DNA of 64,000 nt from Cannabis sativa (lineage: Eukaryota; Streptophyta; Magnoliopsida; Rosales; Cannabaceae). The DNA lies in NCBI RefSeq assembly GCF_029168945.1, contig NC_083602.1, forward strand, positions 68,530,600-68,594,599, read 5' to 3'. Made by a program: the position numbers and the translations under genes. This document shows, in pieces, positions 13,001 through 26,183 of the stretch (position 1 is its first letter; each line of letters begins with the position of its first letter). The notes under the pieces are model-generated. The model did no database searches. It had not been told where the DNA came from and was given only the letters and a program-made list of their open reading frames with translations.

Positions 13001-16000
13001 CCGGATAGTCGACTCGAGCTGGCCCATTTCCTATCCAGAAGCTCCTTCAGCACACGCTTCGCTCCTTTGTCAAGGAAGCGTATGTCTCATCCAGAAGTGC
13101 CTCGTCTTGTGCTGATGTGGAGATTCTATTTCGAGGAGGTTGTTAAGTTTTTTTATAACATAACTAACTTAACAACTTATTAATTGTAGCCTCCGACCTT
13201 AGGATCTTTATCCTAAGCTTATATATACCACCAACACCAACACTTTTCATTTGTAGGACACTGGATTGATGAGTTTCAAGAGGAGACTTTGAGTTTGAGA
13301 GAGAAAGAGATTGAGAGGTAGACATAGAAGTATAAAGAAAAGAGAGAGATTGGGTTTTGTATGAAGAATCTTCTATAGATGAAGAAGATGCTTGGGCAAG
13401 AGTTTGAGAGCTGAAACACTTTGAGAGATCCAACAGAGAATCCTTCTCGACTGTATTGTACGTATTCTTTCTCAATCAATAAAGAGGATTTGGTGGTGTT
13501 TCAAAACTGGAGTAGAGTCATAGATTACATCGATCTATCAGACTTGAACTAGTATATATCTTGGTGTTAATTTTATCATTTTACTACTTTAATTACTCCT
13601 GATTTTTAATACTCTGTCCATCCCTATTTTCTCCTATTACTATTTTGTGTTTGTTATTCTTGTCATTGCTAACAGTTTGGTTAGTAAATTTTAGTTGATT
13701 TGATTCTCCACTTTAGTCCTAATTTTCCCACAAAGAGCTTATGTATATTGTTACATGGGAATACCCTTATTGATGCCTAGCCATTAAATTGATGCTTCTG
13801 CATTGCTTCAGTGTATGGTGTTTCCAACCTTGAGAGCAAGGTTATTTTATAAGAGATGGTGTATAAGGGATGCTCAAGGTATCTATATTGTTACATGGGA
13901 ATACCCTCATTGATGCCTAGCAATTAAATTGATGCTTCTGCATTGCTTCAATGGTATGATGTTTCCAACCTTGAGAGAAAATATATTTTTGAAGACGGGG
14001 TTGTGATGGCCAAGCCCAAGTCACATTGGACCTCTCTTTAATGGAAAACCAAATGAAAGTATGGGCTAGGCATAAAGTCGATGGGAATATATAGTAAGCT
14101 TTATTAATAGTTTGGATGTTGGTTGTTTGGTGTTGGTTACAATTTGAAACCCTTCAAGGGGTAGTTATAGTTGCTCACCCCTTACACTTTATGGTTAGAA
14201 TCATTTCTTCTAGATCCTTCTTTTACTAGAAGGAATTATATCTAAACAAATCTAAATGTTTCTAGAGTTCAACATACTAGTATATTCTAGACTTAATCTA
14301 ATCTAGAATTTTCTTAAGTTCTTAGATAATTTTTCTACAAGTTTATAGAAATTTCTAGACTAAATTGTGCAGAAATGTGTAAAGAATTCTAATACTCCTC
14401 CTTGGTACACATTTCGGTAAATCCAATCATGTTTCGTAGTTGCTTGAATTTGCCTCTTGGTAGTGCCTTTGTGAATATGTCTGCTACTTGCTCTTCAGTC
14501 TTATAGTTCTTGAGCTCGATTTCTTTGTTTGCTTCTGCTTCCCTGATGAAATGGTACTTGATGCTTATATGCTTAATTCTACTGTGAAATACTGGATTTT
14601 TTCCTAATGCTATAGCTGATTTGCTATCACAATATATCTTTGTAGCCTCCTTCTGTGATTCTCCCATGTCTTCTAGTATTCTTTTAAGCCATATAGCTTG
14701 GCTTGTAGTCATTGCTGCTGCAATGTACTCTGCTTTTGTTGATGATTGTGCAACAGTTGCTTATTTCTTTGATGCCCAAGAAAATATTCCTGATCCAAAT
14801 GTGAAGGCATATCCTGACGTGCTTTTCATGTCCTCTATGGATCCTGCCCAGTCACTATTTGTGTACCCAACACGTTTTGAGTCACTTGTAATTTTGCGCA
14901 ATATTCTGTAGAATTTTGTTCCTTACAAGTATTTGAGGATTCGCTTGGCTATTCCGTAGTGAACTTGACTTGGATCATGGATGAATATTGATAGGAGACT
15001 AACTGCGTACATTATGTCTGGTCTTGTAGCAGTTAGATATAGTAGGCTGCCAATTAGACTTTGAAATTTTGATTCATCATCTTTTGGTGAGCCATTTTCC
15101 TTCTTAAGAGCTTTGTTGTTGTCTAACGGAGTTGATACAGTCTTGAATCCCTCCATTTTTAATTTCTTTAATAGTGTCTCTCTATACTTCTTTTGTGAGA
15201 TGAAGATCCCATATTCTTTTTGAGTTATTTCGATCTCGAGAAAGTAGAGTCTTAGTCCCAGGTCGGTCATCTCAAAATTTTTCATCATGTCTTCTTCAAA
15301 CTTCTTTATCATCTTCTCATTATTGCCTGTGTAGATGAGATCATCAACGTATAAAGAGACAATTAGTATATCATTCGTACCTTGAGTTTTGATGTAAAGA
15401 GATGGCTCACTCTTGCTCTTCTTGAATCCTTGCTCGGTAAAGTAATTGTCAATTCTGTTATACCAAGCTCGCGGAGCTTGCTTTTGGCCATATAAAGCCT
15501 TTTTCAATCTAAGAACTTTATCTTCTTGTCCTTGCGCTACGAACCATTGAGGTTGTTCCACATAAATTTCTTCTTCAAGATAACCATTTAGGAATGCTGA
15601 CTTCACATCGAGTTGAAAAATCTTCCATTTGTTTTGTGCGGCTAGAGCTGTTAAAGCCCTAATAGTGTTGAGGCGTGCAATTGGAGCAAATGTTTCGTTG
15701 TAGGCAACTCCGTATTGTTGTGAGTATCCTTTCGCAACTAACCTTGCTTTGTGTTTTTGGATAGAGCCATCTACGTTGAGCTATGTCTTGTAGATCCACT
15801 TGACTCCTATAGTATCTTTGTCTTGTGGACAATCTATAAGCTCACAAGTCTCATTCTTCACAATCATCTTTATCTCTTCATTCATAGCTTTTCTCCATAC
15901 TTCTTGTTGTTGAGCTGCTTCAAAACTTTCTGGCTCTATAAGTACTAAGTTGCATGTCTTGTAGATTTCTGATAGTGGTCTTGTTCGCCTTATTGGTGAG

Positions 16001-19000
16001 TCTGGCAGAGATTCTATGACTTGTGCATGTTGATTCTCCATGGTAGGTTGAATTGGAACATCATTTTGTTCTTGTCTTGGCAGCAGAGGAATGTTGATTA
16101 TCTTTCTTTCAATTTCTTGTGTCTCCTAGTTGTATGCAGCATCTTAATCAAATTTTACGTCTCGATTGATTATTAGCTTGTTTGTTTCTACGCTATAGAG
16201 TCGAGAACCTTTTGATTGAGTAATATAGCCTAAGAAGATTCCTTTCTCAGTCCTCTCATCAAGCTTGCCTCTTTTCTCTTTTGGAATGTGACTGAAGCAT
16301 ATGCAGTCGAAGACTTTGAGATGCTTTGCTGATGGCTTACGTCTGCTCCAAGCTTCGATTGGCATCTTATTCTGCACAGCTTTGGTTGGACATTGGTTGA
16401 GCAAGTAGACTGTAGTGCTTACTGCCTCTGCCCAAAATCGTTTTGGGAGACCTTTCTCTAGCAGCATGGCTCTTGCTGCCTCCATAACAGTCCTGTTTTT
16501 CCTTTCAGATATGCCGTTTTTTTTTCTGGTGTGTATCGAGCAGTGAGTTGGTGCTCCATCCCTTCATCTTCACAGAACTTGTTGAATTCATTAGAAGTGT
16601 ATTCTTTGCCTCTCACTTCTAATTGTCTTTATGTAGTGACCATTTTGTTTTTCGACATGGGATTTGAATTTTTTGAAAATATCGAAGACTTGCGACTTTT
16701 TTTTTGCATAAAATAAACCCATATCATTCTAGTAAAGTCATCAATGAAGAGAAAAAAGTACCCGTTTTGGTCATTTGATGGAGTGCGCATTGCCCCACAG
16801 ACGTCAATATGGACTAGCTCCAATGGCTTTTTGGCTTTCCAAGTTTTGCCAGATGGGAAAGGTTTTCGATGTTGATTTCCAAGCATGCATCCTTCCCAGA
16901 CTATGTTGATCTCCTTAATTGTTGGGAGGTCTCGCATCATGTTCTTCTGCCTGAGGATCTTTAGCCCATGGAAGTTAAAGTGACCAACCTTCTATGCCAT
17001 AACCATGACTCATCTGTTTGTGCTTACATTGCCACATTGCTTGCATATCTCCATTGTATGGGAAAGCATTTATTTTCTTTCATTTTCACGTTTGCAATTT
17101 GAAATGATTTATCTTGCTTATCATAGATTGTGCAAGATTCTCCTTCAAAATGCAAAGAGTACCCTTTCTCAATCATTTGACCTATGTTAAGTAGGTTTTG
17201 GTCAATGTTGGGTACCAAGAGTACATAATTGATGTATCTCTTGCCTTTTTTAGTGTTAATGGCAATGGTACCTTTGCCGACTGCTTCCATGAAGTCACCA
17301 TTACCGATTTTGACTTTAGTCTTGGATCTATCAAGACTACAAGAGATGCTTTCATTTTTCGTCATGTGGTTACTACAACCACTATCAAGATACCAAGTAT
17401 CTTTTTTTTTTTCCTTCTGTTGCAGCTTGGCAGACATAGAAGAGAGTACTTTCATCATTTTTCTCTTCGAAAAATTAGCTTGATGGGATTTTTTTAAATG
17501 ACAAGTTTTTTCAGCGTGGCCAAATTTTTTACAATTTTGGCATTGTGATTTTCCTTTAAACTAGCAGTCTTTCTCCAAGTGACTTTTTCTTTCACAAATG
17601 TCACATGGAGGATACTTTTCGTTATTTTCTTTTTGTTTTTCTTGTGTCTCTTTCCCATCAGCTTTTGGTTTTTGAGAACGCGGATTGATTTTAGATTGAA
17701 AGGCATTTTCAGCTTCACTTTCCTTATGCCTTTCTCGTCTACTTTCATATGCTTCAAGAGAGCCCATAAGTTTAGTTGGTGATATAGTTTTTAAATCTTT
17801 TGTAGTCTAACTATGCGTACCTTGACTGTTGCTTGGAACTCCTCCTACAACGTGTCCCATGCTTCTTTTGTCGTTGCTGCACCCATAATCCGTGGAAAAA
17901 GATTGTTTGTCATAGCTTTGCTGCAAGCAGTATAATGCATGAGAATCTTTTTGTTGATTATCCTTCGGTGCCTTCTTTTTATCTTCCAAAAGAGATGTAA
18001 TATCTTCCGGAATAGTGTTTCATTCTTCAACAATTTTCCATAGATTTTGTGATTGAAAATAGGTCCTCATTTTGATGGACCAAAAATCATAATTTTCTCC
18101 ATGGAAAATTGGAAGAGGTAAAGAAGAGCGATTGGACTCCAAACTCATATTGATAAGTGGAAAAGATTACTCCTAGTGATATATGATCGAACGGAGCTCT
18201 AATACCCACTATAAGAAATGTCACTTTTGCTAGCACATTTTTCTGCTGGCAAAAGTTGGTATTATGCTGGTAAAATAGAATTTACTTGTGATGTGTTAGC
18301 AAAAGGGGGTTGGCAAATCAATGTTGGTATTAGAACTTTTGCCAGCATAAAATAAAAAGCGCTGGCAAAAATGACTTTTCCCAGTGCGTAAATGCGTTGG
18401 TAAACGGTTATATTTTAGCCACTGCAAATATACGCTGGTAAAACTTTGACCTCTTTGCCAGCGCAGTTTGCGAAATGCGCTGGTAAAAGTTACTTTTACC
18501 AGCGCAGTAGCGAACTGTGCTGGTAAAAGTTGCATTTCTTGTAGTTACCAGTGATGTTTTGAGAATAAATTTGTATTGGTTTAGATTTGAATAGGTGGAT
18601 ATGAGGAATAAGTGTTTAATGGTTGTTATGGTAATTGAAGTAGTGATGTTGATGAGTACTTGTTGATTTAGTATATGAGAATTGTTTTGGCTTAGCAGAG
18701 AGGGTTGTATGAAAATGTAGTAAGCTTTATTAATAGTTTGGATGTTGGTTACAATTTGAAACCCTTGAAGGGGTATTTATAGTTGCTCACCCTTTACACT
18801 TTATGATTAGAATTATTTCTTTTAGATCCTTCTTCTACTAGAAGGAATTATATTCAAATAAATCTAAATGTTTCTAGAGTTCAACATAACTAGTATATTG
18901 TTGACTTAATCTAATCTAGAATTCTCTTAAGTTCTTAGATGATATTTCTACAGGTGTATAGAAATTTCTAAACTAAATTGTGTAGAAATGTGTACCAAAT

Positions 19001-22000
19001 TCTAATAATCCCCATTTCTTGTATCATTCTCTCATCATTTTTCGTTCTTTTCATTTATGTTTTCCTTCATCCCAATTAATGTTGTGATAAACTCAGTTAA
19101 CAACACTCAAACAACAAACTAAAGACAAAGAAAAGGAAATGATACTACATTTCTGCGAGGAGATTTTAATTTTGAATCCCTCCACAATATCCAATATAAA
19201 AAAGACCAAAAAAAAAAAAAAAAAAAAAAACAGAGGATAATAAGTGTAATTGTATATTAGATTGTTGGTAGAGAAATACTTACCAATTTGTTGGTTGGCG
19301 TGTTTTGCTGCTACGTTCTTGAAAGCATTATACCACTTTGGTCTTCCGAAATTGGTTTTAACTGCTGTGTTTGACACAATATCAAGTCCATTATTTTTGG
19401 CGTGATAAAGAGTTTGAAGCATAGAGATAAAAGCAGAGCGAGCATCTCCTTCTTCATAAACACTAGTACAGTAGTTGTGGACCTCAATAACACCATCATT
19501 CCCGTTCTCAGTGATTTCATCCATCACCTCCTTGAACCACTTGAACGACCCTTCATCACGAGTGCTCCAGTAGAAGTAGACTTGTTTCGTGGCAAATGGC
19601 TTTCTCTTCTTCTTTTTATTATTGCAATTATTAATTCCCTTCTCTAAGTCTTTTTCGTCCTCTTTGTATTGCTTCCTGTTATTAAGCACATCTTTTACAA
19701 TGCTCATAAGAGGAGTCACTCCAATTCCACCTCCTATGAGAAGGATAACTTTGTACTGTTTATAGTCTTGCGCTGGCGCACCGTACGCCCCATCGATTAG
19801 GAGCCTTTATCCCAACATAATAGTTTAATTGGAGAAAGAAAGAAGTATTATTAATAATTTGATTGGTAGTCAATGAATGGATGAAAATGTTTTGAAAATA
19901 GCTAAAGTAATACCTTGGAATTTTATTGACTTGCCCATCAACGATACTTTGATTACTAGATATTGGAGGTAAGTTTATATCAGGTAACTGCAATAAATAT
20001 GCAAATGATTAGGAATATTTAAACTTTTGTGAATAGTGTTCAAACACTAAGTTGAAGTGTATGATTTTTTTTTTCTTTTTATACACCTAAAATAAATTGT
20101 GAGCATTTTTCTAAATTCATATGTTGGGCAGAAAATATAAATATTAACCAAGACTTATGAAGGTCAGTTACATGTAGAAAAAGAGGTACTAACTTTTGAG
20201 AAAGTGGAATTGAGCTCTTTTGTCCAGTCACCCAATCCGCGAATATGGACACTCAAGTAATCGTCATCAGGAGCCGAAGTAAGTGAAAAAGGATGCCTAA
20301 TTTTATTAAATTTATAGATTTTAATAACAATACCAATAAATAAGAATATAACTAGGTTTAAATTAATCAAAATACACTAGCTATATATATAGTTACCACT
20401 CAAAAGGAGATATAGCCGAACAATTCAAGTATATGTATTGTCCACTACTGTATTCAAATCCTCTAGGTTTCAGCATTTGCAAGGCTAGAACATTTTCAGG
20501 ATACACTTTAAACTGAACATGTTGAAAACAAGTATTATTTTATTATTATTGCCTTATATAATAATACTACATTTATACAGCCCATAGAAGAGAGAAATCA
20601 GTGAAAGTTACGCACCTTTAGAATTTTCACTGCTTGGAACCCATACCTAAATGCACGAATTGAACGTTCACAGACATACAAAAGGATTGGAACAAGCACA
20701 TACATCCATGTCTACAACAACAATATTATAATTAAAAAATTGAATTGAGATTTTAGATAATTATAAAAGAATATTAAAATAGTTAGATGGTCTTGCAGTT
20801 GGTTGAGATCACTAACTTACAGTCTTTTTGTACCACTTGTCAATGAAGTAGAGATAATAACCGTGAACGAGAAAGAGGACGTAAACAATGACAAACAAGT
20901 GGTGAGAGTACCATAACCTTAGGGCCTTGGGTAGCTTTGATTTATTTTTACGGAACCAGGACTGTGCTAAGGTGAAAGTTATAGCCATTAAGACCACCAT
21001 AACCAAACCGGTCCACCCTTCTGTGCCCTTCAAGAACCACCAGTAGTTGTTGGGTCGTTCTTTCCCAAAGAATTGCGCCATTGGCTGGTATTCCTCATCT
21101 GTTGCATGCAGCAGCCTTGGAAAATCACAAGTTAAATGTGCCAATGCATGTACACCAACTCCAATTGCAATCCCACCAGCGATTACCTAAGATACCAATC
21201 ATAAATATATATATCATGAATTTAAAAGAAATGGGCAACATTGTAGTATAGTAAATCTCACAATATATGTTATACCGTGTGAAACTCAATATTGTCATTG
21301 AAGGGAATGAGTGCTCCCAACTTTGTCTCGGTCCTGATCAAAGTTATGGTATTTCTACAAACAGGTAAGAGAATTAGAGCCATGTTGAACTTGAGAGTCT
21401 CGGCAGCACCCTTAGCAGTGGTAACACAATAGCCCATCACTTCAAACACAGCTCGATTCCTGTACTGAATAAACTTCCACGTAAAAAGGCATGCACAAAT
21501 GGCCAGCCACAACCCCATCACCCAAATACGTCTCCAATTTTCCTCTAAAATCCAATTATGTCTCCGGATGTTGTTTACGAGGTGTTTGACCCGTTTGTGG
21601 TATCGGTTTATGGTGTTGGACTCTACAGTTGTCTCGACTAACTTCTCTTTGACCTTCCTTGAGCTCGGCGCCATGCTTCGATGAAATAGATCTTCCAATT
21701 TCTTCAACTGTTTGAAATATAATTTCATCAATGTTAATTCATGCTAATTTTGGCGGTTTTGCATTTAATTAATTGCAAAATGTAACATGCGTTGTGTGGG
21801 TGTACCTCAATTTTGCCAATTTTGTTGGGGTCTAGTTCTTCCATAATAAGTGTTGCATATTCTTCAGCATGTTCGTAAATGTTAAGTAACTTATTCTCAC
21901 TAGCACTAAACTCAATAATCTACATGACCAATAAAAAAAATCAATTTATGTATGTTAAGGTTATATAAAAATGATTTTAATTTTTTTTTTATATAATAAA

Positions 22001-25000
22001 AATATCTATTTTTGAGATGACTTTTTTTTTTTTTTTTTGATTAAGAGGCCTGTTAGAGCCACAACGAGAACACAAGAGCACAGAACACGGGCAGGGCTGC
22101 AAATAGCAGCAGAAAAAGGAAAACTAACTTAATAAAAAACATAAAACCAGGCATCAAGCCAAACTAAAACTAACAAAACAGAAATCAAAAAAGTCTAAAA
22201 GAAAGAAGCTAATCCAATCGGCCATCCACCAGAGCAGTGGGTGGGAAACCGAAAAAACTGGGCGCATCAAAACTTCCAATCAGTTGGGAGTGAAGAGCCC
22301 TTTGAGCCGCATCATGGGCCACATCGTTGTGAATCCGAGGGATCCAACTGACCTCCCAGAGGTCAAACTTGTGCGTTAAGTTTATGAACTTCATGACTAT
22401 GTCTTTGATGTTGTAATTGAGTGTGTCCAGATCAACGGAGTCCTTTGAGAGAGCAGCAACTGCCCCAGCGGAATCGCATTGAAGGATTAAGTTTTTATGG
22501 CCAAGGGTAGATGCCATTTCAGCTCCCCAGCAAAGAGTGGCACTACAAGAAAATACATTTTCAGCGACTAGATTTTTTGTGACCAAATCAACTTAGTCAC
22601 TAATAGTTAGATTTTGTGACTAATTTGTAGTCGTAAATAATTTTAGTCACGAGACAATGTTTATTTGGAACCAAAAAAATCAATGACCAATTTTTTAGTC
22701 ACTGTTTGTTATATTTAGTGACTAAAATAGTATTTAGTCACTAAAACTGTTGCGCCAAATTATAATAGTGGCGAGACTAATAATTTTTGGTGACTAAAAT
22801 TATTTAGTCATTAAAAATTTAAAATTTGTGACGAAATAGTTAGTCAGTAAAAGTTAATGATCTTTTACAACTAAAATATTAGTCTTAAAATATTTTATTT
22901 TTACAATTATTAATAATTTATATGTACCAAGTAATTATTTAGTTTCTTTAAAATATAAGATTAATTATTACTATATTGAATATACATTAACTACTAATTT
23001 AATCCTTAAAAAAATATGATTAACATAAATTATATTTTTTTAAAAAATATATATATAGTTATTGAATTAGTAGCAAATATATAGTTAAAAAAATTATTTT
23101 TTACTAACAAAATATCATAACAAATAGTGAATTTTACTACTAAAATTTTGATGCAAAATAAATTAATTTGATTTATGATTTTTAAGTTGAATTTATTTTT
23201 AATATTTAATTTTAGTTACTACAACAACAATCCTGGCCCCTCATCAAACTTAACATCCTGTAAATCACAACACTATTATTAATATTATTATTACAATTCT
23301 CTTAGCATCCAGATCACTTGAAAAGAACAGAAGCTTTTTCTGTTTCAGTCAAGTTAAGTTACAATAATAATACTTTGTTAATGTTACAATTTATTAATGA
23401 TAACACTTTTTTTTTAGATGTAATTGCAACAACCCACAAGAGGAGAAGGGAGAGAAACAATTACAAACTTGGAAAAAGAGAGTCAACAAACTCTTTTAAT
23501 GATAACACTTTGTTAATGTTAACTTTTGTATTTTCTTTATTTGAATTGTCACAAATGAAATCTAATGTAATTACTATTTGATAAAATCTTATTATTGGTA
23601 TATTAACCTAAATATTTAATACATGTGTTAAAAATAAAATTGCTTATAGAAGAGTCTCCAGGTTGGCCACCAACTTGCATCACTAACATCAGCGTGCTAC
23701 TGTAATTATGCAGAGGTAGAAACTGTTGAATCCAACATGATAATCCACTTGAATTATTCCACCTTCATCAAGTACTGAAAACAATATCCAAACAGCGATA
23801 ATGAGCACAATAAAGCCAAAACCAATAGACAAAACAATACTACCTTTCATCGTTATCAAAAAATTTCCAAAGTACAAAACATTATTGTTGTACTGTCTCC
23901 CTAATTGAGCCACATTAAGAGTTGGTAATCCTCAGGCTTTTTGTGCTCAAAAAACTCCATTTTAGAACCAAAAGAAATGTTCAACAAAAATCATATGAGA
24001 TAGCTAAAATTATACTCTTAACCAAATGGGATAACTTTCATTTCCAAACACAAAAAAATTTTAAAAAAAAAAAAGTTACACTAAAATGGAATCAACTTCA
24101 TTTATTTCAAATGTCTATCTAGGATTCATATTCATATACTAAAGCTATGATTTTTACAATGAACAATGTTTAGATGATCCAAATTCAAGCTTATGAGCAA
24201 ATAAAGTACCTCATTGATAGCAAGAACTTGTCCATTGGTCTTCTTCACCTTCATTAACTTCCTCAGAAAATACCTAAGCAGAAACTAAAAACAAATCACT
24301 TACCCAAATCAAATAACTCCAAAAACCCTAAAGATCATAATAAAAAAAAAACATTGGCTTACCAAAACTTGGACTTGGCACGGACTTCATTGGTGGCCCA
24401 AAGCTTCATCTTGTAAATCTTAGGATGGTCATTTGACTCAGTAGGGAGAGCCCTTCCCACAACCTGGTACTGATGAAACCTGAAAGTCACCATTTCTGAG
24501 AAAGACTAACCTAAACACTAGTATCAATAAGAACCCATCAAATAAATCTGAACCAAAACCAAAAGAATATGAACATAAATAAAAAATTCCTAATATAAAG
24601 ACTCATCTAAGCTTTTATCGACTCATCTAAGCTTTTAGTAATTTTAACAGACTCATCTTTTGATATAACCTGCAAAATACAACTGATTTAGTTTACTCAA
24701 GAGAAAAACAAGGTAATTGGCTAAACAGAGAAATCTATTGTCACATAATGCAGCTACTTACCCCTGTCCCACTACAAGGAGCATCCAATAACACTCTATC
24801 AACAAATAACGTTGATACCCAAAACTTTAGGTAGCTGGAAGAAAATGAAAAAGAGGCGAAGCAAACAGAAGGTGTTATAATTGAATTTTAATCACATTGA
24901 CTCCAGCACAACATGATTTTGTGATGATTAGACATGAAATAAAAAAAGGATTTTCAGAATAACATTAATTTCTGTGAATTAAATGAGTACAATCTGCAGA

Positions 25001-26152
25001 ATATAGAAAAGAATCCAGCAGTTCTCAATGTCAACAATTAGACAGAATAAAATAGAAAGTGAATTAAAAAAAATACAAAGACAAAAATCTAACCTCCTTT
25101 CCATCATAGTTGCAGACCACAGTATTGGTCACACCCATGCGATTCAGATTTGCAGTGAGTGACTTGAGCCTTGGCACCTTCATCTCATTTGCAAAAATCA
25201 TTCCTGATAAATTTATGACAGAGTACTTGAGATAAAGAGGAACCACGATAATTGGAATCTTCCGCAACTTAGAAATAATAATAATAAAAAAAAAAGCATA
25301 AGAGCACTTCAAGCAAAGAGAGCAAAATATAGGATACTAAGTAGAGAAACAGAAGCAAAAAATGTTCACTTTTTGGCAGTGTAACCAATCTATTCTAGTT
25401 TAGTTTTATACAATGCAATATAGAAAAGAATCCAGCAGTTCTCAATGTCAACAATTAGACAGAATAAAATAGAAAGTGAATTAAAAAAAATACAAAGACA
25501 AAAATCTAACCTCCTTTCCATCATAAATAAGTGCGAGACCACAGTATTGGTCACACCCATGCGATTCAGATTTGCACCATCACTTGATCTTTTAATCAAT
25601 CCACTGATACAAAAGAGAGGAAAAATACAACAAAATATATATTAGCATACTATAATGGTGTCTGCTTATGAAGGAACAAACCCAATAACTCGAATAAAAC
25701 TGCCTCATACCTGCGGTGCGAATTTGCCATATTTGTCTGGTCCTAGAGAATCAATCCAATAGATGAGACTAAAATATATTCTTTGAGAAAATTATTAAGT
25801 TAATATTGCATTCTTCATCTCCCTTTGTCCCTCAACTGAAAATTGGAATGAAAAACCTGAAACAAAACAACAAAAAAGCCTATTTCACTCTCAATCAACG
25901 TCCAATGTAGAAAACACCAATTATATACATTAAAATTCACACTACTAATCCACTCAATAAGCACAAAAATTGTGTTTTGGTTAGAACAATCTGATCAATC
26001 ACAGCCATCCAGACTCCATACCAAAAAAAAAAACTCTAAATGTCATCATGCGAACAATATCCCCTGTTTATACATACGAATTTCTCATACCAGTCATACA
26101 TATATGCTAAATTTTAGGACAACATTACAAGACAAATTAATCACATAACTGA

Positions 26153-26183
<31 letters not shown>

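Larger units (their letters stand above)
7397..13732 (+). mobile_element. Degenerate Ty1/copia retrotransposon, plus strand
   Basis: Bounded by two related LTRs (7397-7885 truncated, and 13141-13732 complete). An altered primer-binding region with ATCAGAGCTTGG follows the left LTR. The order gag, zinc knuckle, protease, integrase, reverse transcriptase, RNase H identifies Copia. Coding frames are broken by many stops and shifts and the protease DSG is changed to DSV, so it cannot be autonomous. It lies in RBOH intron 11, antisense to the gene. Confidence 0.85.
14085..19007 (-). mobile_element. Ty1/copia retrotransposon, minus strand, defective
   Basis: The 5' LTR (18552-19007) and a shortened 3' LTR (14085-14394) share more than 300 bp, including ACACTTTATGRTTAGAATYA. 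Between them gag, protease, integrase, RT and RNase H occur in Copia order on the minus strand. It is better preserved than the other Copia (intact DSG and YVDD boxes), but it has several stops and its primer-binding site is split by a MITE. It lies in RBOH intron 11 in the same sense as RBOH, so its LTR polyadenylation signals face the transcript. Confidence 0.9.

Noticed and set aside
19093..19283. Extension of the RBOH exon 11 frame past QQIG
   Set aside because: A GTAAGT donor lies at 19283-19278 and the extension turns into poly-Phe from a T run; the true C-terminal exon is at 1050-944 with matching phase.
22209..22586. A stand-alone RNase H gene starting [14 protein letters not shown]
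   Set aside because: The first residues come from the CACTA terminus; the real reading begins at 22540 and belongs to the LINE ORF2 split by the CACTA.
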